From: Streptomonospora nanhaiensis | Lineage (GTDB): Bacteria; Actinomycetota; Actinomycetes; Streptosporangiales; Streptosporangiaceae | DNA: 64,000 bases | Reading direction: 5' to 3' | Assembly (NCBI RefSeq): GCF_013410565.1 | Contig: NZ_JACCFO010000001.1 | Location: 2,108,001-2,172,000, forward strand | Shown: positions 1 to 8,317 of the stretch, piece after piece | Position numbering within the stretch: the stretch's first letter is position 1 | Layout: each line of letters opens with the position of its first letter | Made by a program: the position numbers and the translations under genes | The notes under the pieces: generated by a model | Told to the model about the DNA's origin: nothing | What the model saw: the letters and a program-made list of their open reading frames with translations, nothing else | Database searches by the model: none

Positions 1-1
1 C

Positions 2-562
2 GCCGTGGTGCTGGACCGGATGTTCCTGCGGTTCCGCAGCGGCCGGTGGCTGCCCGGGTCGCGCACGGCCACCCTGATCGGGTTCTGCATGTACCACCCG
101 TTCCTGGACCACCGGGTGCGCTGGGAGGCCATGACGCTGTCGCCGCGGTGGCGCTGGTCGGAGGAGGTGGTGTACCGGCTCATCGCGCGGCTGGCGCCGC
201 CGCTGGCCGCGCTGCCCGTCGAGGGGCGGCCCTGGCGCTTCGACGCCCGCCGGTCGCGCCGCTGGACGGGGCGGGCGCGGCCCGCCCTGACGGCCACCAC
301 CGCAAGGGGCGGGTTCGACTGGCGCCGCCGCCTGGGCGGGGAGTACCTCGCGCCCATGCGCGAGCGCATCCTCGACACCCCGCAACTGTTCGAACTGGTG
401 GACAAAGAGCGCACCGAGCGCCTGCTCAACGAGGACCCCGTCCGCCGCCCGGGGCAGGTGTGGCACCTCTACACCCTCGCGGTGCTGCTCTCCAACGAGT
501 GGCTGTCCCCCACCGCGCCGCTGGGGCCCGGCAGCGAGCGGATCCGGGTGCCCGTGCGGTAG
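2..562 (+). CDS. Asparagine synthase-like protein, C-terminal part (5' end outside window)
   Basis: The reading frame is open to the left edge, so the start lies upstream and only about 186 C-terminal residues are seen. A HPFLDHRV segment near residue 40 resembles the conserved proline/aspartate-turn of the C-terminal synthetase domain of glutamine-dependent asparagine synthases. The later FELVDKERTERLL and LYTLAVLLSNEWL stretches fit the helical tail of that family, including members acting in peptide or cell-surface biosynthesis. The ATP-binding SGGxDS loop would be upstream and is not visible, so activity and substrate cannot be judged. The assignment rests on the C-terminal pattern only. 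Confidence 0.45.
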   Translation, partial: AVVLDRMFLRFRSGRWLPGSRTATLIGFCMYHPFLDHRVRWEAMTLSPRWRWSEEVVYRLIARLAPPLAALPVEGRPWRFDARRSRRWTGRARPALTATTARGGFDWRRRLGGEYLAPMRERILDTPQLFELVDKERTERLLNEDPVRRPGQVWHLYTLAVLLSNEWLSPTAPLGPGSERIRVPVR

Positions 563-614
563 CCGCGGGCCGCCCATGTCCTTTTCGGACGGGTCGTGGC
601 ACCATGGTCTGGCC

Positions 615-631
615 ATTGGTCTAGACCGGAT
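615..631. promoter_or_regulatory. DasR-type operator (dre) upstream of the hexosaminidase gene
   Basis: The 17 bases ATTGGTCTAGACCGGAT contain a perfect TGGTCTAGACC core. This matches the known binding site of DasR, the GntR-family GlcNAc regulator of streptomycetes and relatives. The site ends 11 bases before the GTG start, where bound repressor would block transcription or early elongation. A partial half-site (ATGGTCTGGCC) lies just upstream at 604-614. The regulator itself is not in the window. Confidence 0.8.
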
Positions 632-642
632 GGGAGCCCCCC

Positions 643-2229
643 GTGCCCGCTTTCTCGCTGCTGCCCCGGCCCGCCGAGCTGGCGACCGGAGCCTATGACG
701 GCCTGGTCCTGACGCCGTCCACCCGGATCGACGCCGACAGCGCGGCCCGGGGTACCGAGGCGTGGCTGCGGGCCGAACTGGGTGCGGCCACCGGGCTGCC
801 GTTCCCGCGCGGCGACGGCGAGAGCGCGCAGATCCGGCTCAGCGTCGACGCCGCCGCCGGGCTGGGCACCGAGGGCTACCGGCTCATCGTCGACGGCGAG
901 GGCGCGCTGATCGTGGGCAACGACCCCGCCGGGGTGTTCTACGGCGCCCAGACCCTGCGTCAACTCCTGCCCCCCGACGCGTTCCGGCGGGCGCCCCTGG
1001 CCGGCGCCGCGCACTGGACGCTGCCCAGCGTGCGCGTCACCGACCGGCCGCGGTTCGCCTGGCGGGGCTGCATGCTCGACGTCGCCCGGCACTTCATGCC
1101 CAAGCACGGCCTGCTGCGCTTCATCGACCTGCTGGCCATGCACAAGCTCAACGTGCTGCACCTGCACCTGACCGACGACCAGGGCTGGCGCGTCGAGATC
1201 AAGCGCTACCCGCGCCTGACCGAGGTCGGCGCCTGGCGCGCGGAGAGCCAGGTGGGCGCGGGCCAGCCGCCCGTCTACGACGGCCGCCCGCACGGGGGCT
1301 TCTACACCCAGGACGACATCCGCGAGATCGTCGCCTACGCCGCCGCCCGGCACATCACGGTGGTGCCGGAGATCGACATCCCCGGCCACTCCCAGGCGGC
1401 CATCGCCGCCTACCCCGAACTGGGCGAGGGCGACCCCGTGGACGTGGGCCGCGACTGGGGGGTCATCGAGACCGTCCTCAACGTCAGCGACACCACGCTG
1501 GACTTCTACCGCGGCGTCTTCGACGAGGTGCTGGAGCTGTTCCCCAGCCGGTACGTGTGCGTGGGCGGCGACGAGTGCCCCAAGAAGCAGTGGCGGACCA
1601 GCGAGACCGCCCAGCGGCGCATCCGCGAGGAGGGGCTGGCCGACGAGGACGAGCTGCAGAGCTGGTTCATCCGGCAGTTCGACGCCTACCTCGCCGAGCG
1701 CGGGCGGCGGCTGCTGGGCTGGGACGAGATCCTGGAGGGCGGCCTGGCCGAGGGCGCCACGGTGCTGTCCTGGCGCGGCACCGAGGGCGGGATCGCGGCG
1801 GCGCGGGCCGGCCACGACGTGGTGATGTGCCCCACCGCGACCTCCTACCTGGACTACCGCCAGTCGGCCGACCCCGACGAGCCCGTGCCGGTGGGCACCG
1901 TGCTCACCACCGCCGACGTCTACACCGCCGACCCCGTGCCGCCGGAACTGGCGGCCTCGGGCGCCGACCGGGTGCTGGGGGCGCAGGTCAACGTGTGGAC
2001 CGAGCACATGGACACCCCCCGTTCGGTCGACTTCATGGTGTTCCCCCGGCTGTCGGCCTTCGCCGAGACGGTGTGGACCCGCGACACCCGCGAGTACGCG
2101 GAGTTCTGGCCCCGCCTGCGGGACCACCTGCGCCGGCTGGACGCGCTGGGGGTGGAGTACCGGCCCCCGGCCGGACCGCTGCCCTGGCAGCGCCGGCCGG
2201 GGGTGGCGGGCTGGTCGCCCCGCAGCTAG
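643..2229 (+). CDS. Beta-N-acetylhexosaminidase, GH20 family
   Basis: Removes terminal N-acetylglucosamine or N-acetylgalactosamine from chitin or peptidoglycan oligosaccharides by substrate-assisted catalysis. The 528 residues comprise an N-terminal GH20b-type alpha/beta domain (about 1-135) and the catalytic barrel. The barrel shows HLTDDQGWR (about 172), PEIDIPGH (about 245) and GGDECP (about 308), whose Asp-Glu pair is the catalytic pair of the family. No signal peptide is seen, so it is probably cytosolic and acts on imported oligosaccharides. The GTG start is set by GGGAG at 632-636. The dre site upstream ties expression to GlcNAc availability. The 3' end overlaps the convergent glycerophosphodiesterase gene by four bases. 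Confidence 0.9.
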   Translation: MPAFSLLPRPAELATGAYDGLVLTPSTRIDADSAARGTEAWLRAELGAATGLPFPRGDGESAQIRLSVDAAAGLGTEGYRLIVDGEGALIVGNDPAGVFYGAQTLRQLLPPDAFRRAPLAGAAHWTLPSVRVTDRPRFAWRGCMLDVARHFMPKHGLLRFIDLLAMHKLNVLHLHLTDDQGWRVEIKRYPRLTEVGAWRAESQVGAGQPPVYDGRPHGGFYTQDDIREIVAYAAARHITVVPEIDIPGHSQAAIAAYPELGEGDPVDVGRDWGVIETVLNVSDTTLDFYRGVFDEVLELFPSRYVCVGGDECPKKQWRTSETAQRRIREEGLADEDELQSWFIRQFDAYLAERGRRLLGWDEILEGGLAEGATVLSWRGTEGGIAAARAGHDVVMCPTATSYLDYRQSADPDEPVPVGTVLTTADVYTADPVPPELAASGADRVLGAQVNVWTEHMDTPRSVDFMVFPRLSAFAETVWTRDTREYAEFWPRLRDHLRRLDALGVEYRPPAGPLPWQRRPGVAGWSPRS

Positions 2230-3167
2230 GGCCGCACCGCCGCGGTCTCCTCGGCGATCACCCGCCGGGCGACGTCGGGCCGGTCGGAGATGATGCCGTC
2301 GACACCGGCGTCGATGGCGGCGCGCATGTCGTCGGGCTCGTTGACGGTGTAGGTGTGCACCTCCAGGCCGGCCTCGTGCACCAGTTCGACGTAGTCGGCG
2401 TCGATCACGGTGTGGCTGGGGTTGATCTGGTCGGCCCAGGCGTAGTCGTCGACGTCCTCGGCGGGCACCAGGCCGAGCAGGCCGTGGGGCACGTCGGGCA
2501 GCAGCTCGTGGGAACGCGCCACCGACTCCCAGTCGAAGCTCTGGATGGTCAGCCGGGGCCACTTCCACGCCGGCCGGGGCTTCAGCCACGAGGAGTGCTC
2601 GGCCAGGGTGTCGGCGATGTCGGCCTCGATGCCGGGGTAGAGGTCGGGCGACTTCACCTCCAGCAGCAGGTTGAGCCGGTGGCGCGCGAGCCGGGCCAGG
2701 GCCTCCTCGAAGGTGGGCACCCGCTCCCCGGCGAACTCGGCGCCGAACCAGGAGCCGGCGTCGAGCCGGCGCAGCTCGGCGAGGGTGAAGTCGGCGACCG
2801 CGTAGGAGCCGCGGCCGGGGAAGACCTCCTCGGCGTCGGTGGTGCGCGTCAGCGTGGTGTCGTGGATGACCACCAGCTCTCCGTCCCGGGTGCGCTGCAC
2901 GTCGATCTCGACCGTGGTGGCGCGCAGGTCGCGGGCGGTGTCGATGGCGGCCAAGGTGTTCTCGGGGGCGTAGGCCGAGGCGCCGCGGTGGGCGACGTCC
3001 AACACGGCCGGAACCCGGGTGTCGCGGCCGGGATCGGCGGAACCGGTGGAAGGGCGGGCGGGCGCCGAGGGGGCGGTGGGCTGGGCGACCACCGCCACCG
3101 CCGCGCCCCCGCTTCCGACGAGCGCCAGCGCCATCGCGGCCACCGCGAGGCCGAACCGTCGAAACAT
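2226..3167 (-). CDS. Secreted glycerophosphodiester phosphodiesterase (GDPD family)
   Basis: Hydrolyses glycerophosphodiesters to sn-glycerol 3-phosphate and an alcohol, scavenging phosphate and glycerol from phospholipid heads or teichoic acids. The 313-residue protein begins with a hydrophobic signal segment ending near residue 35. The catalytic pattern follows: AHRGASAYAPENT (about 60), VEIDVQRTRDG (about 91) and VIHDTTLTRT, giving the family His-Arg, Glu-Asp and second His residues. Its stop codon is read from the same palindromic CTAG as the stop of the convergent hexosaminidase gene, so the two genes share four bases. The upstream region up to 3424 is shared with the divergent gene at 3425 and must hold both promoters. 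Confidence 0.88.
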   Translation of the reverse strand: MFRRFGLAVAAMALALVGSGGAAVAVVAQPTAPSAPARPSTGSADPGRDTRVPAVLDVAHRGASAYAPENTLAAIDTARDLRATTVEIDVQRTRDGELVVIHDTTLTRTTDAEEVFPGRGSYAVADFTLAELRRLDAGSWFGAEFAGERVPTFEEALARLARHRLNLLLEVKSPDLYPGIEADIADTLAEHSSWLKPRPAWKWPRLTIQSFDWESVARSHELLPDVPHGLLGLVPAEDVDDYAWADQINPSHTVIDADYVELVHEAGLEVHTYTVNEPDDMRAAIDAGVDGIISDRPDVARRVIAEETAAVRP

Positions 3168-3424
3168 GTCACTCCTCTGCTGAAGCGCATCACGGACCGT
3201 TCCAGGGTCGGCTCGGACGGTTACCGCGGAGTGTCAGCCAGGCGATCCCGCGGTGCAGTGCCCAGAAACTCCCCCCAGGGCCGGGTGCGCACTGAAGAAC
3301 GTTCACACGACACGAACCACACGCTGTGAGCAAATGGTTACGGGATGTGCGATTTTTGATGAGTGGTGACATGCACGCCGCGTAGTCACCGTTCACGCTT
3401 GGTAGTCAACTGAGGAGTCCAAGC

Positions 3425-4786
3425 ATGCGCAAGCACCACAAGAGGTGGATCGCGCTCGCCGGTGCCGCCGCCGTGTCCGCCGCCGGCCTCACGGCCGGCG
3501 GGGGCGCCGCGAGCGCGGACGAACGGCCCCTGCCGTGGCCCATGGTCCGGCAGAGCGTCTCCACCTACTCACTCGACGGGTTCGAGATCGGGTACCTGCC
3601 GCCCGGCCTCGAAAACCACGGAATCCACGCCAAGTCCACGGTCGGCCTCAACGGCGACCGCCGCTCCGAGATCGCTTGGGTGCAGGGCCTCGACGCGATC
3701 TACGGCCGGGTCAGCGTGCTGCGCGGCGACGACCTCGCCGACCTGGACGAGGTGCGCGCCACGCGCTACGACCACCTGGAGGACTCCGCGCTGCAGCGCG
3801 CCGAGGTCAACGGCACCGACGCCTACGCCTCCCCGAAGACCGGAGACGTGTTCTGGGTGCCCGAACCCGGTGTCGCGGTGGCCGCCTACCTCCAGCCGGA
3901 CCGCTGGGACGAGGACGAACTGTTCGACTTCGCCGAGGGCGTGCGGCCCCGCCCCAACCCCTGGGAATCCCCGCGGCCGGACCAGCCGGCCCAGGAGGAC
4001 TCCCCGGAGCAGGACGGCGCTGCCGAGAACGGGACCGCCGAGCAGGACGACGCGGCCGAGCAGGAGCCCGCGGCCCTGCCCGGGGAGCCGCAGGAGCCCG
4101 CCAAACCGGCCGAACCCACCCCGCCCGCCGAGCCCGCCGGGCCCGCCGGACCGGACCGGCCCGGCAAGGACGAGCAGCCCGGCCAGGACGCCCCGGAGGC
4201 GCAGGCGGACGGCCGGCAGGACGCCCCGCGGCCCGACGCGGAGCAGCGGCCCGACCGGCCCGAGCCCGCCGCCGCGTCGGCCTCCGACGGCGGCGAACAG
4301 GCGGCGCAGGACCCGCAGGAGCCGGCCCAGGCCGACACCCCGGCCGATGCTCCGACCGGCACCGCGGCCGACGGCGGGTCCCCGGCGGCCGAGCCGCAGG
4401 ACGTGCCCTCGGTCTCCGTCCTGGACGTGCGCACCTGCCTGACCGAGGAGCTGCTGCCGCAGGGCTCCCCGGTGCGGCCCGCCGACGCCGCCGTCGACGA
4501 CGGCGCGGTGCTGCGGCTGTGGCAGGCGGCCGACGCCCAGACCCGCACCGAGAAGTCCGAGGAGTGCGCCACGCGCTTCCAGATCGAGACCTGGCAGATC
4601 AGCCAGGTCATCTCCGAGGTCGAGGAGCGGCTGGCCGAGGCCGGCGTCGAGGTCTCGGCCGCGCCCGAGCCCGCCGCCGACCAGACCGGGGCACCCGCTG
4701 AGGAGTCCGGCCGCGACACCGGCCTCGTGGCGTCGCTGGTGGACACGCTCGGCCTGGCGCTGCCGGGCACGTCGGCACGGGAGTGA
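3425..4786 (+). CDS. Secreted protein of unknown function with Pro/Glu/Ala-rich central linker
   Basis: The 453 residues have three parts. First is a signal peptide (MRKHHKR, hydrophobic stretch, cleavage probably near ASA-DE at about 31). Next is a folded domain of about 140 residues (DGFEIGYLPPGL, VSVLRGDDLADLDE, VFWVPEPGVAVAAYL). Then comes a long linker of Pro, Glu, Gln, Ala and Asp (about 180-330), followed by a C-terminal region (DVRTCLTEELLPQGSP onward) with two cysteines about 40 residues apart and a predicted helix. I do not recognise a family. The layout suggests a wall-spanning exported protein. The start is supported by TGAGGAG at 3410-3416. A strong hairpin follows the gene. Confidence 0.75.
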   Translation: MRKHHKRWIALAGAAAVSAAGLTAGGGAASADERPLPWPMVRQSVSTYSLDGFEIGYLPPGLENHGIHAKSTVGLNGDRRSEIAWVQGLDAIYGRVSVLRGDDLADLDEVRATRYDHLEDSALQRAEVNGTDAYASPKTGDVFWVPEPGVAVAAYLQPDRWDEDELFDFAEGVRPRPNPWESPRPDQPAQEDSPEQDGAAENGTAEQDDAAEQEPAALPGEPQEPAKPAEPTPPAEPAGPAGPDRPGKDEQPGQDAPEAQADGRQDAPRPDAEQRPDRPEPAAASASDGGEQAAQDPQEPAQADTPADAPTGTAADGGSPAAEPQDVPSVSVLDVRTCLTEELLPQGSPVRPADAAVDDGAVLRLWQAADAQTRTEKSEECATRFQIETWQISQVISEVEERLAEAGVEVSAAPEPAADQTGAPAEESGRDTGLVASLVDTLGLALPGTSARE

Positions 4787-4791
4787 CCGCG

Positions 4792-4823
4792 GGTGCCGGG
4801 CGGTGCGGCCGCCGCCCGGCACC
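4792..4823. terminator. Bidirectional terminator between convergent genes
   Basis: A perfect 12-bp stem (GGTGCCGGGCGG at 4792-4803 with its complement at 4812-4823) and an 8-base loop sit in the 43-bp gap between the convergent secreted-protein gene and the fumarylacetoacetase gene. No T-run follows, which is common in high-GC actinomycetes. Confidence 0.65.
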
Positions 4824-4829
4824 GCGGCC

Positions 4830-6026
4830 TCAGCCTTCGGCCGGGCGCAGCGTGCCCGACACCTCGCCCAGCCGGATCGTGCCGCCGTTCATGCCGCGGG
4901 CCGTGGCGGTGAGGGTGACGGTGTCGCCGTCCTCCAGGAAGGTCCGCTCGCCCCCGCCGGGCAGCCGCACCGGCCGGGTGCCGCCCCAGCTCAGCTCCAG
5001 CAGGCAGCCCTGCCGTCCGGGCTCCGCGCCCGAGACCGTGCCCGATGCGTAGAGGTCGCCGGTGCGCAGGGACGCGCCGTTGCTGGTGAGGTGGGCCAGC
5101 ATCTGGTCGGGCGTCCAGTACATCGCGGCATAGGGCGGCCGCGACACCACGTGCCCGTTGACCGCCAGGGCCATCTCGATGTCCAGCCCCCAGTCGGCCA
5201 CCCGCGCCAGGTGGGGCAGCGGCTCGGGCCACTGCTCGCGCCCGGCGAACCGGGCCGCGCCCAGCGCGTCCAGGGGCACCACCCACGGCGAGATCGACGT
5301 GGCGAAGGACTTCCCCAGGAACGGGCCCAGCGGCACGTACTCCCACGCCTGGATGTCGCGGGCGCTCCAGTCGTTGACCAGCACCACGCCGAAGACGTGC
5401 TCGGCGAGGTCGCCCACGGGCACCGCGCGCCCCAGCGAGGTGGAGGTGCCCACCACGAAGCCCAGCTCGGCCTCGGCGTCCACCCGGGTGCTGGGGCCGT
5501 ACTGCGGCCCGCCGCCGTCGGCCGGCTGCCGCTGGCCCCGGGGCCGCACCACGCCCGTGCCCGACACCACCACCGTGCCCGCGCGCCCGTGGTAGCCCAC
5601 GGGCAGGTGCCGCCAGTTGGGGTGAACCGGCTCCTCACCGGGCCGCAGGATCTGCCCGACGTTGGCGGCGTGCTCCAGGGAGGCGTAGAAGTCGACGTAG
5701 TCGGCGACCTCGAAGGGCCGCCGCAGCTCGACCTCGGCCAGCGGCACCAGGTGCGGCTCGACCGCCGGGCGGGAGTCCGCCGAGGTCAGCATCCCGCTGA
5801 TCTTGGCGCGGGTGGCGCGCCAGGCCGACGACCCGCGCGCCAGGAAGGGATTGAGCGAGGGCGCCGCGAACTCGGCGCCGCCCAGCGCGCCGGCGAGGTC
5901 GAGCACGTGGTCGCCGACGCGCACGCCCACGCGCGGCGGCGAGCCGGGCCGGGCGAACACGCCGTAGGGGAGGTTGTCGGCCCCGTAACCGGAGTCGTCG
6001 GCGCCGGGCACCCATGTCGTCGTCAC
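4830..6026 (-). CDS. fahA: Fumarylacetoacetase
   Basis: Last enzyme of homogentisate catabolism: hydrolyses fumarylacetoacetate to fumarate and acetoacetate. The 398-residue length and the long N-terminal domain (DNLPYGVF, VGDHVLDLAG) match true FAH rather than the shorter FAH-fold hydrolases. The catalytic half shows PVHPNWRHLPVGYHGR, DAEAELGFVVG, VLVNDWSARDIQAWEYVPLGP and KSFATSISPWVVPL, which carry the metal-binding acids and the RDIQ segment of the family. I chose the GTG at 6026 because AGGAGGAA sits just upstream; an earlier in-frame ATG at 6062 would add 12 residues without a ribosome site. It is the last gene of the five-gene minus-strand operon. Confidence 0.92.
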   Translation of the reverse strand: MTTTWVPGADDSGYGADNLPYGVFARPGSPPRVGVRVGDHVLDLAGALGGAEFAAPSLNPFLARGSSAWRATRAKISGMLTSADSRPAVEPHLVPLAEVELRRPFEVADYVDFYASLEHAANVGQILRPGEEPVHPNWRHLPVGYHGRAGTVVVSGTGVVRPRGQRQPADGGGPQYGPSTRVDAEAELGFVVGTSTSLGRAVPVGDLAEHVFGVVLVNDWSARDIQAWEYVPLGPFLGKSFATSISPWVVPLDALGAARFAGREQWPEPLPHLARVADWGLDIEMALAVNGHVVSRPPYAAMYWTPDQMLAHLTSNGASLRTGDLYASGTVSGAEPGRQGCLLELSWGGTRPVRLPGGGERTFLEDGDTVTLTATARGMNGGTIRLGEVSGTLRPAEG

Positions 6027-6062
6027 GTTCCTCCTCGAAGGGTTCGCTGCGGGGTCGTGCAC

Positions 6063-6908
6063 TCACACTTCCCAGGAGCCCAGCAGGCCAAGCGCGGCGG
6101 CGTCGCGCACCGGGTCGCCGGTGCTGCACGAGGCGTAGCCCACCAGCAGCTCGCGGGTGCGGGCGGCGGTGGCGGGGTCCAGTCCGGCCGCCGCGCACGC
6201 CAGCCCGCGGGCGTCGGTGCTGGTGAGGGCGGGGACCACGGCGTCGTGGCGGCCCTGGACCACCGCGGCGGTGGCCAGCAGCAGGTTGAGGTAGCCGTAG
6301 TGCGCGGCGCCGGTGGCGGGGTCGGCGCGGCCCACCCCGCGGTGCAGCCCGGCCGTCGCGATGAAGGGGACGTCGCGCTCCACGCAGGCCGTGATGAACG
6401 CCCCGGCCTCCCGCGCGCTGGGGAAGTGGTCGGGGCGGGTGCCGCCGCAGCGCAGTTTGGCGCCCAGCGGCCGGGCGCCGCTGAGGATGTCGACGGCGTC
6501 CAGCCAGCCGGGGTCGCGGTCGAGCTCGAAGTAGACCACGCGGCCCGCACCGCCGATGTCGCCGCTGCGGAACAGGTCGGCCACCAGGCGCAGGTCGTCG
6601 GGTCGGGCGCGGGTCTCGTAGCGGGCCACGCGCACGCGGGGGTCGGAGTCGGGCAGGGTGCCCGCCGCCCCGGCGTCGGTGTCCAGCACCAGGCCGACGT
6701 CGACGCGCTGGTCGCCGTCGAGGCGGGCCACCAGCTCGCCCCACCGGCTGGCCGGGCACACCAGGCGGTGGGAGAGCATGGGGTGGGAGACGATGCGGTC
6801 GGATCGGTGCCGCTCGACGGCCTGCACCATGGGCAGGGCGGTGGGCGGGAACAGGCCCGCGTCGTCGATGAGCCCGCGCAGCAGGACCTGCGCCCCGGTG
6901 TCCGCCAC
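6063..6908 (-). CDS. Orphan protein inside the homogentisate operon, function unknown
   Basis: About 281 residues from the GTG at 6908, which is preceded by a GGGGG run; an earlier start at 6962 would add an Arg-rich tail that looks non-coding. Visible conserved-looking blocks are IDDAGLFPPTALPM near the N-terminus, GAKLRCGG mid-protein, FIATAGLHR and GYLNLLLA. Alternating strand-like and helical stretches suggest an alpha/beta barrel, but I cannot name the fold. The gene lies between the dioxygenase and fumarylacetoacetase genes, exactly where a maleylacetoacetate isomerase would be expected, yet it has no glutathione-transferase features. A role in that step is inference from position only. 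Confidence 0.7.
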   Translation of the reverse strand: MADTGAQVLLRGLIDDAGLFPPTALPMVQAVERHRSDRIVSHPMLSHRLVCPASRWGELVARLDGDQRVDVGLVLDTDAGAAGTLPDSDPRVRVARYETRARPDDLRLVADLFRSGDIGGAGRVVYFELDRDPGWLDAVDILSGARPLGAKLRCGGTRPDHFPSAREAGAFITACVERDVPFIATAGLHRGVGRADPATGAAHYGYLNLLLATAAVVQGRHDAVVPALTSTDARGLACAAAGLDPATAARTRELLVGYASCSTGDPVRDAAALGLLGSWEV

Positions 6909-7030
6909 CGCGCACCACCCCCGTCTCCGCCGTGGCCGGGTGCGCCGCGGCGCCCGGCGCACCCAGTCTGCACAACCGGTGTGCCCGTTCCGCCCGCCGC
7001 CTCCCCTTTTCGGGCGCGCCGCGCGGCGGC

Positions 7031-8200
7031 TCAGCGCGCCCAGGTCCAGGCGTAGCCGGGGTCCTCGCAGGCGCGCGCGGCCGGGCCGAGGTCCAGGGGG
7101 CGGAAGGTGTCGACCATGACGGCGGTCTCACTGGTGCGCTTGGCGCCCAGGGCGGCCTCGACCGCGCCGGGCTGGGGGCCGTGGGTGAACCCCGCCGGGT
7201 GCAGCGACACCGAGCCGATGCCGATCCCCGACCCCTTGCGCGCCGCGTAGTCCCCGCCGACGTAGTACATGAACTCGTCGCTGTCCACGTTGTGGTGGTT
7301 GTAGGGGATCGGCACGGCCTCGGGGTGGAAGTCCAGCGGGCGCGGGCAGAAGGAGCACACCACGAACCCCGGCCCCTCGAAGGTCTGGTGCACCGGCGGG
7401 GGCGCGTGCGTCTTCTTCACGATGGGCTCGAAGTCGGCGATGTTGAGGGCGTAGGGGTAGAGGCAGCCGTCCCAGCCGACCACGTCGAAGGGGTGGTGGG
7501 CGAACGTCATGCGGGTCAGTCCGCCCCGGGTGCGCACGACGACCGGTGTGGGGGCGTCGGCCTCGCCGCCCTCGGCCAGCAGCGGCTCGGCGGGGGCCCG
7601 CAGGTCGCGCTCGCAGTAGGGGGCGTGCTCCAGGAACTGCCCGTACTGGGAGAGGTAGCGGCGCGGCGGGCGGATGTGCCCGGACGCCTCGATGACCAGG
7701 GCGGTGACCGGTCCCCGGGGCACCCAGCGGTGGATGGTGCCGGTGGGCACGCACACGTAGTCGCCCGCGCCGGCGTCGATGGCGCCGTAGCTGGACTCCA
7801 GCCGGATGGACCCCGATTGCACGTAGACGGTCTCGTCGCCGACGGAGTTGCGGTACAGCTCGCTGGGCCGGTCCACGGCGGCGAAGCTCAGCCGCACGTC
7901 GCCGTTTCCGGCGAGCAGCCGGCGGCCGGCGACCAGGTCGCCGCCGGCGGGCAGGTCGCCGGTGCGGAAGTGGCGCGGGGCCAGCGGCAGGTTGGGCTCG
8001 GCCGGCTCCGCGGCGCGGGGGTCGGGCAGCGGCTCGGACTTCACGATCGCGGTGGGCAGGTTGCGGTGGTAGAGCAGGGAGGAGTCCGAGGAGAACCCCT
8101 CCTCGCCCATCAGCTCCTCGGCGTAGATGCCGCCGTCGGGGCGGCGGAAGACGATGTGCCGCTTGCGGGGCAGCTCCCCGACCGCGCGGTAGTGGGGCAT
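7031..8200 (-). CDS. hmgA: Homogentisate 1,2-dioxygenase
   Basis: Opens the homogentisate ring with O2 to give maleylacetoacetate, using one Fe(II). The 389-residue protein has the cupin-type C-terminal half of the family. YNHHNVDSDEFMYYVGG (about residue 300) and LHPAGFTHGPQPG (about 330) supply the family His, Glu and His iron ligands. The N-terminus (MPHYRAVGELPRKRHI) is typical. The start is backed by GAAGGAG seven bases upstream. The gene lies downstream of a flavin monooxygenase that may supply homogentisate or a related hydroquinone, and upstream of the orphan protein and fahA, all on one strand. Confidence 0.93.
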   Translation of the reverse strand: MPHYRAVGELPRKRHIVFRRPDGGIYAEELMGEEGFSSDSSLLYHRNLPTAIVKSEPLPDPRAAEPAEPNLPLAPRHFRTGDLPAGGDLVAGRRLLAGNGDVRLSFAAVDRPSELYRNSVGDETVYVQSGSIRLESSYGAIDAGAGDYVCVPTGTIHRWVPRGPVTALVIEASGHIRPPRRYLSQYGQFLEHAPYCERDLRAPAEPLLAEGGEADAPTPVVVRTRGGLTRMTFAHHPFDVVGWDGCLYPYALNIADFEPIVKKTHAPPPVHQTFEGPGFVVCSFCPRPLDFHPEAVPIPYNHHNVDSDEFMYYVGGDYAARKGSGIGIGSVSLHPAGFTHGPQPGAVEAALGAKRTSETAVMVDTFRPLDLGPAARACEDPGYAWTWAR

Positions 8201-8317
8201 GCCGGCTCCTTCCTCGGCGGGTGCGGGCCCGGCCCGCGCCCGCCTGTGCGTGTTGGTGCCGGGCGGCGGTGGCCGTCCGCCCGTCGTGGGTGGGTTCCGG
8301 CCTCCGGCCGGAGGCTG

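Noticed and set aside
3168-3424. PHO box for the glycerophosphodiesterase (GTTCACACGAC, GTTCACGCTTG)
   Set aside because: The two GTTCAC words are not 11 bp apart and lie on the plus strand, opposite to the orientation expected for the minus-strand gene.
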